A stretch of DNA of 63,171 nt from Janthinobacterium sp. ROICE36 (GTDB lineage Bacteria > Pseudomonadota > Gammaproteobacteria > Burkholderiales > Burkholderiaceae_D). The position numbers and the translations under genes are program-made. The DNA lies in contig NZ_PEBS01000030.1 in the NCBI RefSeq assembly GCF_002869965.1, positions 1 to 63,171 on the forward strand. The letters run 5' to 3'. Shown here piece after piece: positions 47,428-56,482 of the stretch. Numbering within the stretch: position 1 is the stretch's first letter; the number at the start of each line of letters is the position of its first letter. The notes under the pieces are model-generated. The model saw only the letters and a program-made list of their open reading frames with translations. It was not told the origin of the DNA and made no database searches.

Positions 47428-48222
47428 TCAGCGCGCCGGCGGCGCGGCGTCGTCCTGCACTACGGTGATTGACAGGTCCGGCCCGGCGCCGGGCAGGCGC
47501 GCACTCTCCACGGCCTGCACGGCGCGCTGCTGCAGGTCGCGCCGCTCGACGCCCTGCTCAGCGACGGGGGCTGCGGCGGGAGCGGACATCTGCCTGGAGA
47601 CGATGGCGCGGGCCGCAAAGGCCAGTACCAGCAGTAGCAGCGCGGCCATCACCCACGTTGCCGGACGCGCATAGGCGGGGCGCTCCCGGCGTGCCTGGCG
47701 CGCGGCGCCGTCGACGATGATGCGGGCCAGCTCCGAGCCGTGCTGGCGCGTGCGCAGTAGTTCGAATTGCTGCGCCGACAAGGTGCCTTGCCTGAGCATC
47801 TCGCGCAGGGCGGCAATCGGCGAGGCGAGCAGGCGGTCGGCGGGCAAGCTGGCGTGGGCGGCGTCGCGCTGCCACTGGTCGATCACATCCTCGTCGTACA
47901 GGGTGTCGATGGCCAGGCGGTTGACCTGGCGCAGCGCGTCCGCGGCCAGTTGCTGGCGTTCGAGCAGGTCCGCGCCGCCATGCTGGCGCGGCAGGTCCTG
48001 TATGCGCTGCAGGAAGTCGTCCTGTGGCAGCAGGTCAGTGCGCAGCAGCCATGCCAGCGCCTCGGCGGCACTCGCGTCGGCCGCCAGTCGTGGCATGTCG
48101 ATGTCGTCTTCCTCGTCCAGGGCGAGGATATCCAGTTCGTCGATGGCGTCGTCGAGTTCATTGTCCGTGATCAGGCGCAGTTGGCGCAGTTCGGCGAGTG
48201 CAGGATGGGGGTGACTGGTCAT
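47428..48222 (-). CDS. Hypothetical single-pass membrane protein
   Basis: A 264-residue protein I do not recognise. The N-terminal 175 residues are highly charged and acidic (DELDILALDEEDDIDM), helical and without cysteines; one transmembrane helix follows at about residues 188-208 (WVMAALLLLVLAFAARAIV), then a short Ala/Glu-rich C-terminal part. No signal peptide at the start, so the N-terminal part is probably cytoplasmic. It lies alone between purD and hemF, all on the same strand. Confidence 0.6.
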   Translation of the reverse strand: MTSHPHPALAELRQLRLITDNELDDAIDELDILALDEEDDIDMPRLAADASAAEALAWLLRTDLLPQDDFLQRIQDLPRQHGGADLLERQQLAADALRQVNRLAIDTLYDEDVIDQWQRDAAHASLPADRLLASPIAALREMLRQGTLSAQQFELLRTRQHGSELARIIVDGAARQARRERPAYARPATWVMAALLLLVLAFAARAIVSRQMSAPAAAPVAEQGVERRDLQQRAVQAVESARLPGAGPDLSITVVQDDAAPPAR

Positions 48223-48287
48223 GGGCTGCAGCTTTGTCTGAAAGGCAAAATCTTAGCGCAAACGCCATTTTCCCGGCGCGCCTATGC

Positions 48288-48331
48288 AAACGGGGCCGGG
48301 GCGGATGCATTCCGCGCCGGCCCCGCCGTTT
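48288..48331 (-). terminator. GC-rich hairpin after purD
   Basis: A long stem formed by GGGGCCGG-GGCGGA and TCCGC-GCCGGCCCC around TGCAT, flanked by AAACGG/CCGTTT. It lies 25 bases after the purD stop. The T-run is short, so termination is likely only in part intrinsic. Confidence 0.5.
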
Positions 48332-48355
48332 GCCGCCAAGGGGCGTGCTTAGTGC

Positions 48356-49624
48356 TTAGTGCTTCAGGCCGCGCCAGCCGATGTCGCGGCGGTATTGCGC
48401 GCCGTCGAAATGGATTTTTTCCACGCTTTCATACGCCTGCTTCTGCGCCATCTTGATGCTGTCGCCCAGGCCCACCACGCACAGCACGCGGCCGCCGTTG
48501 GTGACCAGGCGCTCGCCTTCGATGCGGGTGCCCGCATGGAAGGTGACGGAGTCGACCGTTTCGGCCGGGATGTCGCCGATCGGCGTACCCTTGACGGGAT
48601 CGTCCGGGTAGCCGGCGGCAGCCATCACGACGCCGACGGCCGTGCGGCGGTCCCATTCCAGCTCCACTGCGTCGAGCGTGCCGTTGACCGCGTGTTCCAT
48701 GACGGTGACCAGGTCGGTTTTCAGGCGCGTCATGATGGGTTGCGTTTCCGGGTCACCCATGCGGCAGTTGAATTCCAGGGTCTTCGGCGTGCCCTTGTCG
48801 TCGATCATCAGGCCGGCGTACAGGAAGCCCGTAAACGTGATGCCGTCCTTGGCCATGCCCTGGATGGTTGGATTGATGATTTCGCGCATGACGCGCGCAT
48901 GCATGGCCGGCGTGACGATGGGTGCCGGCGAATACGCGCCCATGCCGCCCGTGTTCGGGCCCTGGTCGTGGTCCTTCAGGCGCTTGTGGTCCTGGCTGGT
49001 AGCCAGCGGCAGGATGTTCTTGCCGTCGCACATGACGATGAAGCTCGCTTCTTCGCCGGCGAGGAATTCCTCGATGACGATGCGCGCGCCGGCGTCGCCG
49101 AACTGGTTATCGGCAAGCATCATGTCGACCGCCAGATGCGCTTCTTCCAGGGTCATGGCAACGACCACGCCCTTGCCGGCGGCCAGGCCGTCGGCTTTGA
49201 TGACGATGGGCGCGCCCATGGCATCGATGTAGGCATGCGCGGGCGCGACGTCGGAAAACGTCTGGTAAGCAGCAGTCGGAATGCCGTGGCGCTGCATGAA
49301 GGCCTTGGCGAAGTCCTTCGACGATTCCAGCTGCGCCGCCTCTTTCGTCGGGCCGAAAATTTTCAGGCCGCGCGAGCGGAACAGGTTGACGATGCCCGCT
49401 GCCAGCGGCACTTCCGGACCGACCACCGTCAGGCCGATGTGTTCCTGCTGAACGAAGTCGGCCAGCAATTGCGGGTCGCTGATGTCGAGATTGACCAGGC
49501 GCGCATCGCGCGCGGTGCCGCCATTGCCCGGCGCGACATACACCATCTGTATGCGTTCGGACTGGGCCAGTTTCCAGGCCAGGGCGTGTTCGCGGCCGCC
49601 AGAGCCGACTACCAGAATTTTCAT
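48356..49624 (-). CDS. purD: Phosphoribosylamine-glycine ligase
   Basis: A 422-residue ATP-grasp enzyme of purine synthesis. Typical segments: ILVVGSGGREHALAWKLA at the start, GPEVPLAAGIV, KADGLAAGKGVVVA, FNCRMGDPETQPIM and the C-terminal GRVLCVVGLGDS. Length is normal for PurD. It follows yebC by 73 bases on the same strand. Confidence 0.97.
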   Translation of the reverse strand: MKILVVGSGGREHALAWKLAQSERIQMVYVAPGNGGTARDARLVNLDISDPQLLADFVQQEHIGLTVVGPEVPLAAGIVNLFRSRGLKIFGPTKEAAQLESSKDFAKAFMQRHGIPTAAYQTFSDVAPAHAYIDAMGAPIVIKADGLAAGKGVVVAMTLEEAHLAVDMMLADNQFGDAGARIVIEEFLAGEEASFIVMCDGKNILPLATSQDHKRLKDHDQGPNTGGMGAYSPAPIVTPAMHARVMREIINPTIQGMAKDGITFTGFLYAGLMIDDKGTPKTLEFNCRMGDPETQPIMTRLKTDLVTVMEHAVNGTLDAVELEWDRRTAVGVVMAAAGYPDDPVKGTPIGDIPAETVDSVTFHAGTRIEGERLVTNGGRVLCVVGLGDSIKMAQKQAYESVEKIHFDGAQYRRDIGWRGLKH

Positions 49625-49697
49625 AGGGACCGTTCGTTCAGTGTGGGTTGCAGGGCGGCGGTGCCGCCCTTGAGTGCAGAGTGATTAATTCTCTAGA

Positions 49698-50423
49698 TTA
49701 ATTCTCTATTAACGCGTTAGTGAAGACTTCCTGGACGTCGTCCAGCAGCTCCAGCGCATCGATCAGCTTTTGCATCTTGATGGCGTCGTCGCCCGCGTAC
49801 ACGGTTTCCGTCGCCGGCTTCATGATGACTTCGGCCACTTCGGCCTTGAAGCCGGCCGCTTCCAGCGCTTCCTTGACGGTGGCGAAATCGTGCACGGGGG
49901 TCAGCACTTCGAAGCCGCCTTCCTCGTCGGCGATGACGTCTTCGGCGCCCGCTTCCAGGGCCGCTTCCATCAGCTTGTCTTCATCGGTGCCCGGCGCGAA
50001 CAGCAATTGGCCGCAATGCTGGAACATGAAGGCGACGGAGCCTTCGTTGCCCATGTTGCCGCCATTCTTGTTGAAGGCGTTGCGCACTTCGGCCACCGTG
50101 CGCACCTTGTTGTCGGTCATGCATTCGACGATGACGGCCGCGCCGCCCACGCCGTAGCCTTCGTAGCGCACTTCTTCGTAGTTGGCGCCATCGACGCCGC
50201 CGCTGCCGCGGTTGATCGCGCGCTGGACGTTGTCTTTCGGCATGTTCGCGTCAGCCGCCTTGTCGACCGCCAGGCGCAGGCGCGGATTGGTGATGGCGTC
50301 GGCGCCGCCCATGCGGGCCGCGACCGTGATTTCCTTGATCAGGCGCGTCCAGATTTTGCCGCGCTTGGCATCGGTGGCAGCCTTTTTATGCTTGATATTG
50401 GCCCATTTGCTATGTCCTGCCAT
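49698..50423 (-). CDS. yebC: YebC/PmpR-family protein
   Basis: A 241-residue protein of the YebC/TACO1 family. The N-terminus [26 protein letters not shown] is nearly invariant, and three domains of normal size follow. Members act as DNA-binding regulators or help ribosomes through proline stretches. It is divergent from the phosphatase gene, with 144 bases between. Confidence 0.96.
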   Translation of the reverse strand: MAGHSKWANIKHKKAATDAKRGKIWTRLIKEITVAARMGGADAITNPRLRLAVDKAADANMPKDNVQRAINRGSGGVDGANYEEVRYEGYGVGGAAVIVECMTDNKVRTVAEVRNAFNKNGGNMGNEGSVAFMFQHCGQLLFAPGTDEDKLMEAALEAGAEDVIADEEGGFEVLTPVHDFATVKEALEAAGFKAEVAEVIMKPATETVYAGDDAIKMQKLIDALELLDDVQEVFTNALIEN

Positions 50424-50567
50424 GTCGAATCTTCCTTAGACGAGGTGTTCAATTGTGGCCGACATTTTAGCATATCGGCCCCCGGCCAAGCGGCATGGCC
50501 CCGTCATCAGGATGACACAAACTGTTGCTAAAGTGACGCGCTTTCACCATATCGAGGGCACGACATC

Positions 50568-53051
50568 ATGGCAAGTCAAATGGATAGACGGCAATTTCTG
50601 AAATTGGGCAGTTTTATAACTGTCTCTGTCGCCACTGTCGGCCTCGCCGCCTGCGGCAGCACCGATTACAGCGATCCTGGCGTGCCCCTGGCGTCGGGCA
50701 GCGACTGGAAATTCCCGCAAAGCGTGGCCTCGGGCGATCCGCGCGCCGACAGCGCCATGCTGTGGACACGCGTCGTGCCCGCCAGTTTTGACGCCGTCGC
50801 CCCCGCCGTGGCCGGCAAGTCGGACGTGGCCGTGCGCCTGATCGTCAACGTGGCGGACAATACGTCCGCCCTGGGCAGCAACACGGCCCTGGCCGGCACC
50901 CCCATCGTCGACGCCAAGTTGCCCTTGAAGGCCGATTTCGACAATACGCTGCGCCACAAGGTGACGGGCTTGCAGCCGGGCCAGGTGTATTTTTACCAAT
51001 TCATCGCCGGCGACGTGCGCTCGAACGTGGGCCGCTTCAAGACGGCGCCCGCCGCCACGGCCGACGTGTCGCAGTTGCAGTTCGCCTACCTGACGTGCCA
51101 GGACTGGAGCATCAACCACTGGGGCGCGCTGTCGCACATCGCCGCCAACGAGGCGCTCGACTTCATCGTTCACCTGGGCGACTACATCTATGAAACGGTG
51201 GGCGAGGCCTTCCAGAGCGGCGCCGTGGAAAGCCGCCACGACCGCTTGATTCTGCCGGACGGCACGTACAAGAGCGGCAACGCCGGCGCCAAGTACGCGA
51301 CCACGCTGGCCGACTACCGCTACCTGTACAAGAAATACCGCACCGATACGCGCCTGCAGGCCGTGCACGAGCGCTTCGCCTTCATCGCCATCTGGGACGA
51401 TCACGAATTCACGGACGACGCTTGGCAGGATGCCTCCACCTATGAAGGCATCGTGGCGACGGACGGTAGCGATTTGCACCAGCCGGCGCGCCGGCGCAGC
51501 GCCAACCAGGCCTGGTTCGAATACATGCCGGCCGACGTTACCTTCGATGCCGCCGCGACGACGTTCCAGAACATCCAGATTTACCGCGATTTCCAGTTCG
51601 GCAAACTGATGCAACTGGTGATGACGGACGAGCGCCTGTACCGCGCCGACCACGCGATTGCCGAGGCTACCATCAATCCCGCCACGGGCAAGCCGCTGGG
51701 CAGCATCGGCAGCCGCTACCTGGTGCCGCAAGCGCTGTTCGACAGCGTGGAAGGGCAGAAAATGGCCGCCGCCACGAAAGCCGGCGCCGACCCGCTGGCC
51801 GCCGTGGGCATGCTGGGCACGACCCAGCGCGACTGGTGGAAGGGCAAGATGAAGGCGGCCACGTCCACCTGGAAGCTGTGGGGCAATGAAGTATCCCTGT
51901 TGCGCATGGGCCTCAATGGCACGGATGCGATAGCCACACTGCTGGCCCTGAGCGCCATGTCGAACCTGGGCCAGGCCATCGCCAACACCCTGCCTTTGGT
52001 CGGTGGCAGCGTGCCGCTGGCCTGCGCCATCGTGGCCGCCTCGACGACGGGCGCGTCATCGACCGTGGCGCAAACGGCGGCCATGGCAATTGCCGGCGCC
52101 GCAGCGAACGCCGGCGCGCAGGGCGCCGCAGCCGTGGGCGCCGGCTTGAGCGCGGCCCAGGCCGGCATCACGTTGGCCGCCTACAACAGCGCTTCGCCGG
52201 CCGCCGCCGCGCAAATGATCGCCTTTGGCTGGATCAAGCCCGACGTGCAAGCCAAGGGCGCCGCATCGGGCTTTGTCGCCGCTTCGGGACAGCAAGCGGC
52301 ACTGACGCCATTCTTCACGCGCTTCCTGCTCAATTGCGACCAGTGGGATGGCTACAACAGAGAGCGCAAGAATCTGATGGCGCACCTGAAGACGAATGCC
52401 ATCGGCAACGTGGTGGCGCTGACCGGCGATATCCATTCCTTCTTTGCCGGCACCGTCAGCGATGACTTCGATGCGGCCGGCGGCGGCACGCCCGTCATGG
52501 TGGACCTGGTGTCGGCCGGCATCAGCTCGGATTCCTTCTTCAGCTACCTGAAGTCGGCCGCCGGCGCCATGGGCGACATTGGCACCCTCGTCAGCTATCC
52601 GCTGGCCATTCCCGTCACGGGCCTGGGCATGGTCAACCTGGACATCAACTTGCTCGACTACACCATGGGCAAGGCCGCGCCCACCCTCGACAGCCTGCTG
52701 GAGCAATTGCGCGTGCAGTTGCGCGGCGCGCTGGCCGCCAAGGGTGTGCCGGAAGCGCAACTGGATACGACAGTCGCTGGCGTGCAGGCTGGCTTGAAAG
52801 CGAGCACTGATTTCAGCGCGACCCTGCTGGGCCTGGCGCAGCAATTGTCCGGCCTGGGCAACAATCCGTGGATCAAGCATCTGAACACGGATGCCCAGGG
52901 CTACACGGTGGTCACCTTGACCCCGGGCAAGCTGGTGGCGCAGTTCAAGCAAGTAAATAAACTGATCGGCACGGCAGCACCAAGCAACGTGATTGCGCGG
53001 GTGACGACGGCCACGGTGGCGGCCGGCACGGTGGCGGTGGTGGTGGCGTAA
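50568..53051 (+). CDS. PhoD-like alkaline phosphatase with Tat signal and central insertion
   Basis: An 827-residue exported metallophosphatase. The N-terminus has a twin-arginine signal (DRRQFLKLG) followed by a lipobox-like LAAC at residues 27-30, so it may be a Tat-exported lipoprotein. Then come the PhoD N domain (SVASGDPRADSAMLWTRV), and the metal-site motifs HLGDYIYE, WDDHEFTDDAW and LTGDIHSFFAG. Usual PhoD proteins have 500-580 residues; here an Ala/Gly-rich segment of about 120 residues (about 450-575) splits the domain before NCDQWDGY, and the C-terminus is extended. GAGG upstream supports ATG 50568. Confidence 0.85.
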   Translation: MASQMDRRQFLKLGSFITVSVATVGLAACGSTDYSDPGVPLASGSDWKFPQSVASGDPRADSAMLWTRVVPASFDAVAPAVAGKSDVAVRLIVNVADNTSALGSNTALAGTPIVDAKLPLKADFDNTLRHKVTGLQPGQVYFYQFIAGDVRSNVGRFKTAPAATADVSQLQFAYLTCQDWSINHWGALSHIAANEALDFIVHLGDYIYETVGEAFQSGAVESRHDRLILPDGTYKSGNAGAKYATTLADYRYLYKKYRTDTRLQAVHERFAFIAIWDDHEFTDDAWQDASTYEGIVATDGSDLHQPARRRSANQAWFEYMPADVTFDAAATTFQNIQIYRDFQFGKLMQLVMTDERLYRADHAIAEATINPATGKPLGSIGSRYLVPQALFDSVEGQKMAAATKAGADPLAAVGMLGTTQRDWWKGKMKAATSTWKLWGNEVSLLRMGLNGTDAIATLLALSAMSNLGQAIANTLPLVGGSVPLACAIVAASTTGASSTVAQTAAMAIAGAAANAGAQGAAAVGAGLSAAQAGITLAAYNSASPAAAAQMIAFGWIKPDVQAKGAASGFVAASGQQAALTPFFTRFLLNCDQWDGYNRERKNLMAHLKTNAIGNVVALTGDIHSFFAGTVSDDFDAAGGGTPVMVDLVSAGISSDSFFSYLKSAAGAMGDIGTLVSYPLAIPVTGLGMVNLDINLLDYTMGKAAPTLDSLLEQLRVQLRGALAAKGVPEAQLDTTVAGVQAGLKASTDFSATLLGLAQQLSGLGNNPWIKHLNTDAQGYTVVTLTPGKLVAQFKQVNKLIGTAAPSNVIARVTTATVAAGTVAVVVA

Positions 53052-53064
53052 ATGTAAGTCCAAA

Positions 53065-53115
53065 GTAAGGGCCGGGGTCAGACCCGTCGGGTCTGATCCC
53101 CAACTTTTGCCTTAC
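53065..53115. repeat. REP-like palindrome with GGGGTCAGACCC core
   Basis: GGGGTCAGACCC (53074-53085) pairs with GGGTCTGATCCCC (53089-53101) except for one bulged base, and the outer GTAAGG (53065-53070) pairs with CCTTAC (53110-53115). No T-run follows. The core resembles a repeat I recall as common between genes in Oxalobacteraceae. It fills the gap between the phosphatase and the transporter. Confidence 0.65.
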
Positions 53116-53124
53116 AATCTGGGC

Positions 53125-54045
53125 ATGAGCTCCAGTTCCCCGCAAGCGTCCCCTGCATCGATTCCCCGTTCCGTCTACCTCGGTGGCCTGGCCATCGCCG
53201 TGGGCGGGGCGGTGCTGTTTTCCACCAAGGCCATCGTCGCCAAGCTGCTGTACCGCTACCAGATCGATGCCGTCACCCTGATCGCCTTCAGGATGATTTT
53301 CTCGCTGCCCGTGTTCGCCGTCATCGCCTGGTGGCAGATGCGCACGGAGCCACCGTTGTCGACCAGCGACCGCTGGCGCCTGGTCGGGCTGGGTCTCGTC
53401 GGCTACTACCTGTCCAGCTATCTGGACTTCCTGGGGCTGCAATATATTTCCGTGGGACTGGAACGCCTGATTCTGTTTCTCACGCCCACTTTCGTGCTGC
53501 TGATCACCACCGTGTATTTCAAGCAGACCATCAGCCGCTTGCAGTGGCTGGCCTTGCTCACCTCGTATTGCGGCATCGTGCTGGTGTTCGTGCACGACTT
53601 GCAGGGCGGCGCCAGCAATGTGGCGCTCGGTTCGACCCTGGTGCTGGGCTCGGCCTGTTCGTATGCCGTGTATCTGCTGGGCTCGGGCGAACTGGTGAAA
53701 CGCATCGGCTCGATGCGGCTCGTTTCCTACGCGATGTGCGTGGCCAGCTTTGCCTGCATTGCCCAGTTTTTCATTTTGCGCCCCGTCGAACTGCTGATAC
53801 AGCCCATGCCCGTGTATGGTTTGTCTTTATTGAATGGCATCTTTTGCACGGTGATGCCCGTCTTCATGACGATGATCGCCGTCGAACGCATCGGCGCGCC
53901 CGTCGCTTCGCAAGCGGGCATGATCGGCCCTGTGTCTACCCTGTTCCTGGGCGCAATGATTCTCGATGAACCGATCACCAACTGGCAACTGGCTGGCACC
54001 AGCCTGGTATTGGCCGGTATTTACTTGCTGTCGAAAAAGAAATAA
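53125..54045 (+). CDS. DMT-superfamily (EamA) transporter
   Basis: A 306-residue permease with ten hydrophobic helices forming two EamA repeats (about residues 18-150 and 160-300). [17 protein letters not shown] marks helix 1, and [28 protein letters not shown] is the typical end of the second repeat. Substrate is unknown; family members export amino acids or metabolites. ATG 53125 lies just at the edge of the palindrome, so that structure may affect its translation. Confidence 0.85.
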   Translation: MSSSSPQASPASIPRSVYLGGLAIAVGGAVLFSTKAIVAKLLYRYQIDAVTLIAFRMIFSLPVFAVIAWWQMRTEPPLSTSDRWRLVGLGLVGYYLSSYLDFLGLQYISVGLERLILFLTPTFVLLITTVYFKQTISRLQWLALLTSYCGIVLVFVHDLQGGASNVALGSTLVLGSACSYAVYLLGSGELVKRIGSMRLVSYAMCVASFACIAQFFILRPVELLIQPMPVYGLSLLNGIFCTVMPVFMTMIAVERIGAPVASQAGMIGPVSTLFLGAMILDEPITNWQLAGTSLVLAGIYLLSKKK

Positions 54046-54074
54046 TTCCTCCACCCACTGAATTGGTCTTCACC

Positions 54075-54464
54075 ATGAAAACACGCATCGCCCTGATTGC
54101 CCACGATAAGAAAAAAGATGACATGATTACCCTGGCGGGCGAATACCTGGACTTTCTCAAGGGCTGCGAACTGTCGGCCACGGGTACCACGGGCGGCCGC
54201 CTGATCAACGAGCTGGGCTTGCAAGTGGAGCGCAAGCATTCCGGCCCGTTCGGTGGCGACTTGCAGATCGGCTCCCTGCTGGTGGAAGGCTTGATCGATT
54301 GCGTGATTTTCCTGCGCGACCCGATGACGCCGCAGCCGCACGAGCCGGACATCAACGCCCTGGTGCGCGCCTGCGACGTGCACAACGTGGCGTGCGCGAC
54401 GAATCTGTCGTCGGCGCACCTGGTGCTGTCGCAGCTGCAGGCGCTGGCCCGTGCGGCTGCCTGA
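54075..54464 (+). CDS. mgsA: Methylglyoxal synthase
   Basis: A 129-residue enzyme that converts dihydroxyacetone phosphate to methylglyoxal and phosphate, a bypass of lower glycolysis under phosphate limitation. It has [23 protein letters not shown] (phosphate site), [27 protein letters not shown] (catalytic Asp) and CATNLSSA. The size is slightly short of E. coli MgsA (152), mainly at the C-terminus. It starts 29 bases after the transporter stop. Confidence 0.95.
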   Translation: MKTRIALIAHDKKKDDMITLAGEYLDFLKGCELSATGTTGGRLINELGLQVERKHSGPFGGDLQIGSLLVEGLIDCVIFLRDPMTPQPHEPDINALVRACDVHNVACATNLSSAHLVLSQLQALARAAA

Positions 54465-54497
54465 CGTTTCCCCCGATTCTTCTTCAAGGAGCATATT

Positions 54498-55487
54498 GTG
54501 AGCGCAACGATTACCACCAAAGCCATCCGCGTACAGCGCGTGGGCGGCCCGGAAGTGATGGAATATGTGGATGTGGAGCTGCCACCGCCCGGCCCCGGCG
54601 AGGCGCGTGTGAAACACGAGGCGATCGGCCTCAATTTCATCGATGTGTATTTCCGCACGGGGCTGTATCCGCAGCCGCTGCCAAATGGCCTCGGTGTCGA
54701 GGGCGCGGGCATCGTCGAGGCGGTGGGCGAGGGTGTCACGGAAGTCAAGGTGGGCGACCGCGTGGCCTACGCGGCGCGCATCAATGGCGCGTATGCGCAG
54801 CAGCGCAACTTGCCGGCGGCCCTGCTGCTGGCGCTGCCCGAGCGCATCGGTTTCGATACGGCCGCCGCCATGATGCTGCAAGGCTTGACGGTGCAATACC
54901 TGTTCCACCGCACGGTGGCCCTGAAGGCGGGCGATACCATCCTGTTTCACGCGGCGGCGGGCGGCGTGGGCCTGATCGCCTGCCAGTGGGCCAAGGTGCT
55001 GGGCGTAAACCTGATTGGCACGGCCGGCTCCGATGAAAAGGTCGCGCTGGCCAAGGCGCACGGCGCGGCCCACGTGATCAACTACAACACGGAAAACTTC
55101 GTCGAGCGCGTGCGCGAGATCACGGGCGGCAAGGGCGTTTCCGTGGTCTACGATTCCATTGGCAAGGATACATTTACGGGCTCGCTCGACTGCCTGGCGC
55201 CGCTGGGCATGATGGTCAGTTTCGGCAATGCCTCCGGCCCCGTGCCGGCGTTTACCCTGTCCGAGCTGGCCTCGCGCGGTTCGCTCTTCATCACGCGTCC
55301 GGCCCTGTTCAGCTATGCCTCAAACCGCGCCAACCTGGAAGAGATGGCGGCCTCGCTGTTCGGCGTCGTCAGCAGCGGCGAAGTCAAAATCGAGATCAAC
55401 CAGCGCTACGGCCTTGCCCATGTCGCCCAGGCGCATGCGGACCTGGAAGGGCGCAAGACTAGCGGCTCGACCATCATCGTGCCATGA
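54498..55487 (+). CDS. NADPH:quinone oxidoreductase (QOR family)
   Basis: A 329-residue medium-chain dehydrogenase/reductase without zinc ligands, as in QorA-type quinone reductases. Seen are the family signature GLNFIDVYFRTGLYPQPLP, the Rossmann site HAAAGGVGLIACQWAKVLG, and FGNASGPVPAF. It starts with GTG at 54498, with AGGAG at 54487-54491. Its stop overlaps the ATG of a 37-codon membrane peptide gene by the ATGA pattern. Confidence 0.92.
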   Translation: MSATITTKAIRVQRVGGPEVMEYVDVELPPPGPGEARVKHEAIGLNFIDVYFRTGLYPQPLPNGLGVEGAGIVEAVGEGVTEVKVGDRVAYAARINGAYAQQRNLPAALLLALPERIGFDTAAAMMLQGLTVQYLFHRTVALKAGDTILFHAAAGGVGLIACQWAKVLGVNLIGTAGSDEKVALAKAHGAAHVINYNTENFVERVREITGGKGVSVVYDSIGKDTFTGSLDCLAPLGMMVSFGNASGPVPAFTLSELASRGSLFITRPALFSYASNRANLEEMAASLFGVVSSGEVKIEINQRYGLAHVAQAHADLEGRKTSGSTIIVP

Positions 55488-55597
55488 GCGGCAGCGATGA
55501 CGGCACGCCGAAGTTCGGCCGCCTGCTGATTGTGTTGGTATTGGCAGTGGCCCTGATCGGCGTGCTCACTTTTGCCGCCGAGGCATATTATTCCTGA
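55484..55597 (+). CDS. 37-residue single-helix membrane peptide coupled to the oxidoreductase
   Basis: An ORF of 37 codons starting in the ATGA overlap with the quinone oxidoreductase stop (ATG 55484-55486, TGA 55485-55487). It encodes a short polar head (SGSDDGTPKFGR), one hydrophobic helix (LLIVLVLAVALIGVLTFAA) and the tail EAYYS, and ends 5 bases before a strong terminator. Position and composition suggest a real, coupled small membrane protein. I do not recognise a family. Confidence 0.55.
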   Translation: MSGSDDGTPKFGRLLIVLVLAVALIGVLTFAAEAYYS

Positions 55598-55602
55598 ATG
55601 AA

Positions 55603-55642
55603 AAAAAACCGGCTTGCGCATTGCTGCACCAGCCGGTTTTTT
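55603..55642. terminator. Bidirectional rho-independent terminator
   Basis: AAAACCGGCT pairs with AGCCGGTTTT, flanked by an A-run on the left and T-run on the right, so it can end the oxidoreductase operon on the plus strand and the lipoprotein gene on the minus strand. Confidence 0.9.
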
Positions 55643-55656
55643 GAATTGTCACGCCA

Positions 55657-56286
55657 TTACTCTATTTTGACTTCCACCTTGCGCGGCACGCCGCTCTGGC
55701 CGGGGAAGTCGGCAAAGGCGCTCGCTACCATGGCCGGCATCACTTGCGAGGTGGCGCGCTTGTTGCTGCTCGATTGCACGGTCACGTCGTACAGTTTCTT
55801 GCCGCTGCGGTCATTGATCGTCACGTGCAATTCGCGTTCGTATTTATGGCGCACGCTTTCTTCCACGTCCATCGGGCCATACCAGTAGGGGTTATAGCCA
55901 AAGCGGCCATAGCCTGGCCACGCGCCATAGCGATAGCCGTAGCGGCCAGGCCAGTAGCCGGGGCCATACCAGAATGGATCGCTAGCCTGCAGCACGCGCT
56001 CAGGATAGTCGACTGTCGAAAAATGCATCGCCACGCGCAAATTGGCTGCCGCAGGGCCGGAAGCTTCGCCGATGCCGTGTTTTGCCAGTTCGGCGCGCAC
56101 CAGGTTCTGGTAATTGCGGTATTCCAGCGTGTCGTTTTCCGCCACTGGCGCTTCAAAGACATACGATTTGTCCTGCAATTGCGCAGGCCATTCATGGAAG
56201 ACGGTCACGTCGCTGCGTACGGTGGTGGCGCATCCGGTCAGCAACACGGTCAATGCGGCCATCATGATGTTGAGATATCGTTTCAT
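55657..56286 (-). CDS. DUF4136-like lipoprotein
   Basis: A 209-residue lipoprotein: signal peptide with lipobox LLTGC (Cys about residue 18), then a domain consistent with DUF4136 (TVFHEWPAQL...YVFEAP...). A notable stretch around residues 103-138 is rich in Tyr, Trp, Gly and Pro (WYGPGYWPGRYGYRYG). AGGAG before ATG 56286 fixes the start. It would sit in the periplasmic face of a membrane. Convergent with the oxidoreductase operon and divergent from pepN. Confidence 0.82.
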   Translation of the reverse strand: MKRYLNIMMAALTVLLTGCATTVRSDVTVFHEWPAQLQDKSYVFEAPVAENDTLEYRNYQNLVRAELAKHGIGEASGPAAANLRVAMHFSTVDYPERVLQASDPFWYGPGYWPGRYGYRYGAWPGYGRFGYNPYWYGPMDVEESVRHKYERELHVTINDRSGKKLYDVTVQSSSNKRATSQVMPAMVASAFADFPGQSGVPRKVEVKIE

Positions 56287-56482
56287 TGCATGATCTCCTG
56301 ATAGTAGATGCAATTCATCGTCTAGTATTATAAGAATAGTTCTATTTGTTTCCATGCATTATTACAGAATGTTACCTGGTATGTCGGCGTGTAAGGGAAT
56401 CTGACATTCCTGCGCTGAATCGCGACTATCGGGGGCAGGTGTTGGTAAAATAGGCTTTTGCTTCCGCTCCCACCCATTCCCT

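Noticed and set aside
48340..48365. Tandem copies of a 7-base unit (AGTGCTT) at the purD stop
   Set aside because: Only about three short copies; too small to be a meaningful repeat array.
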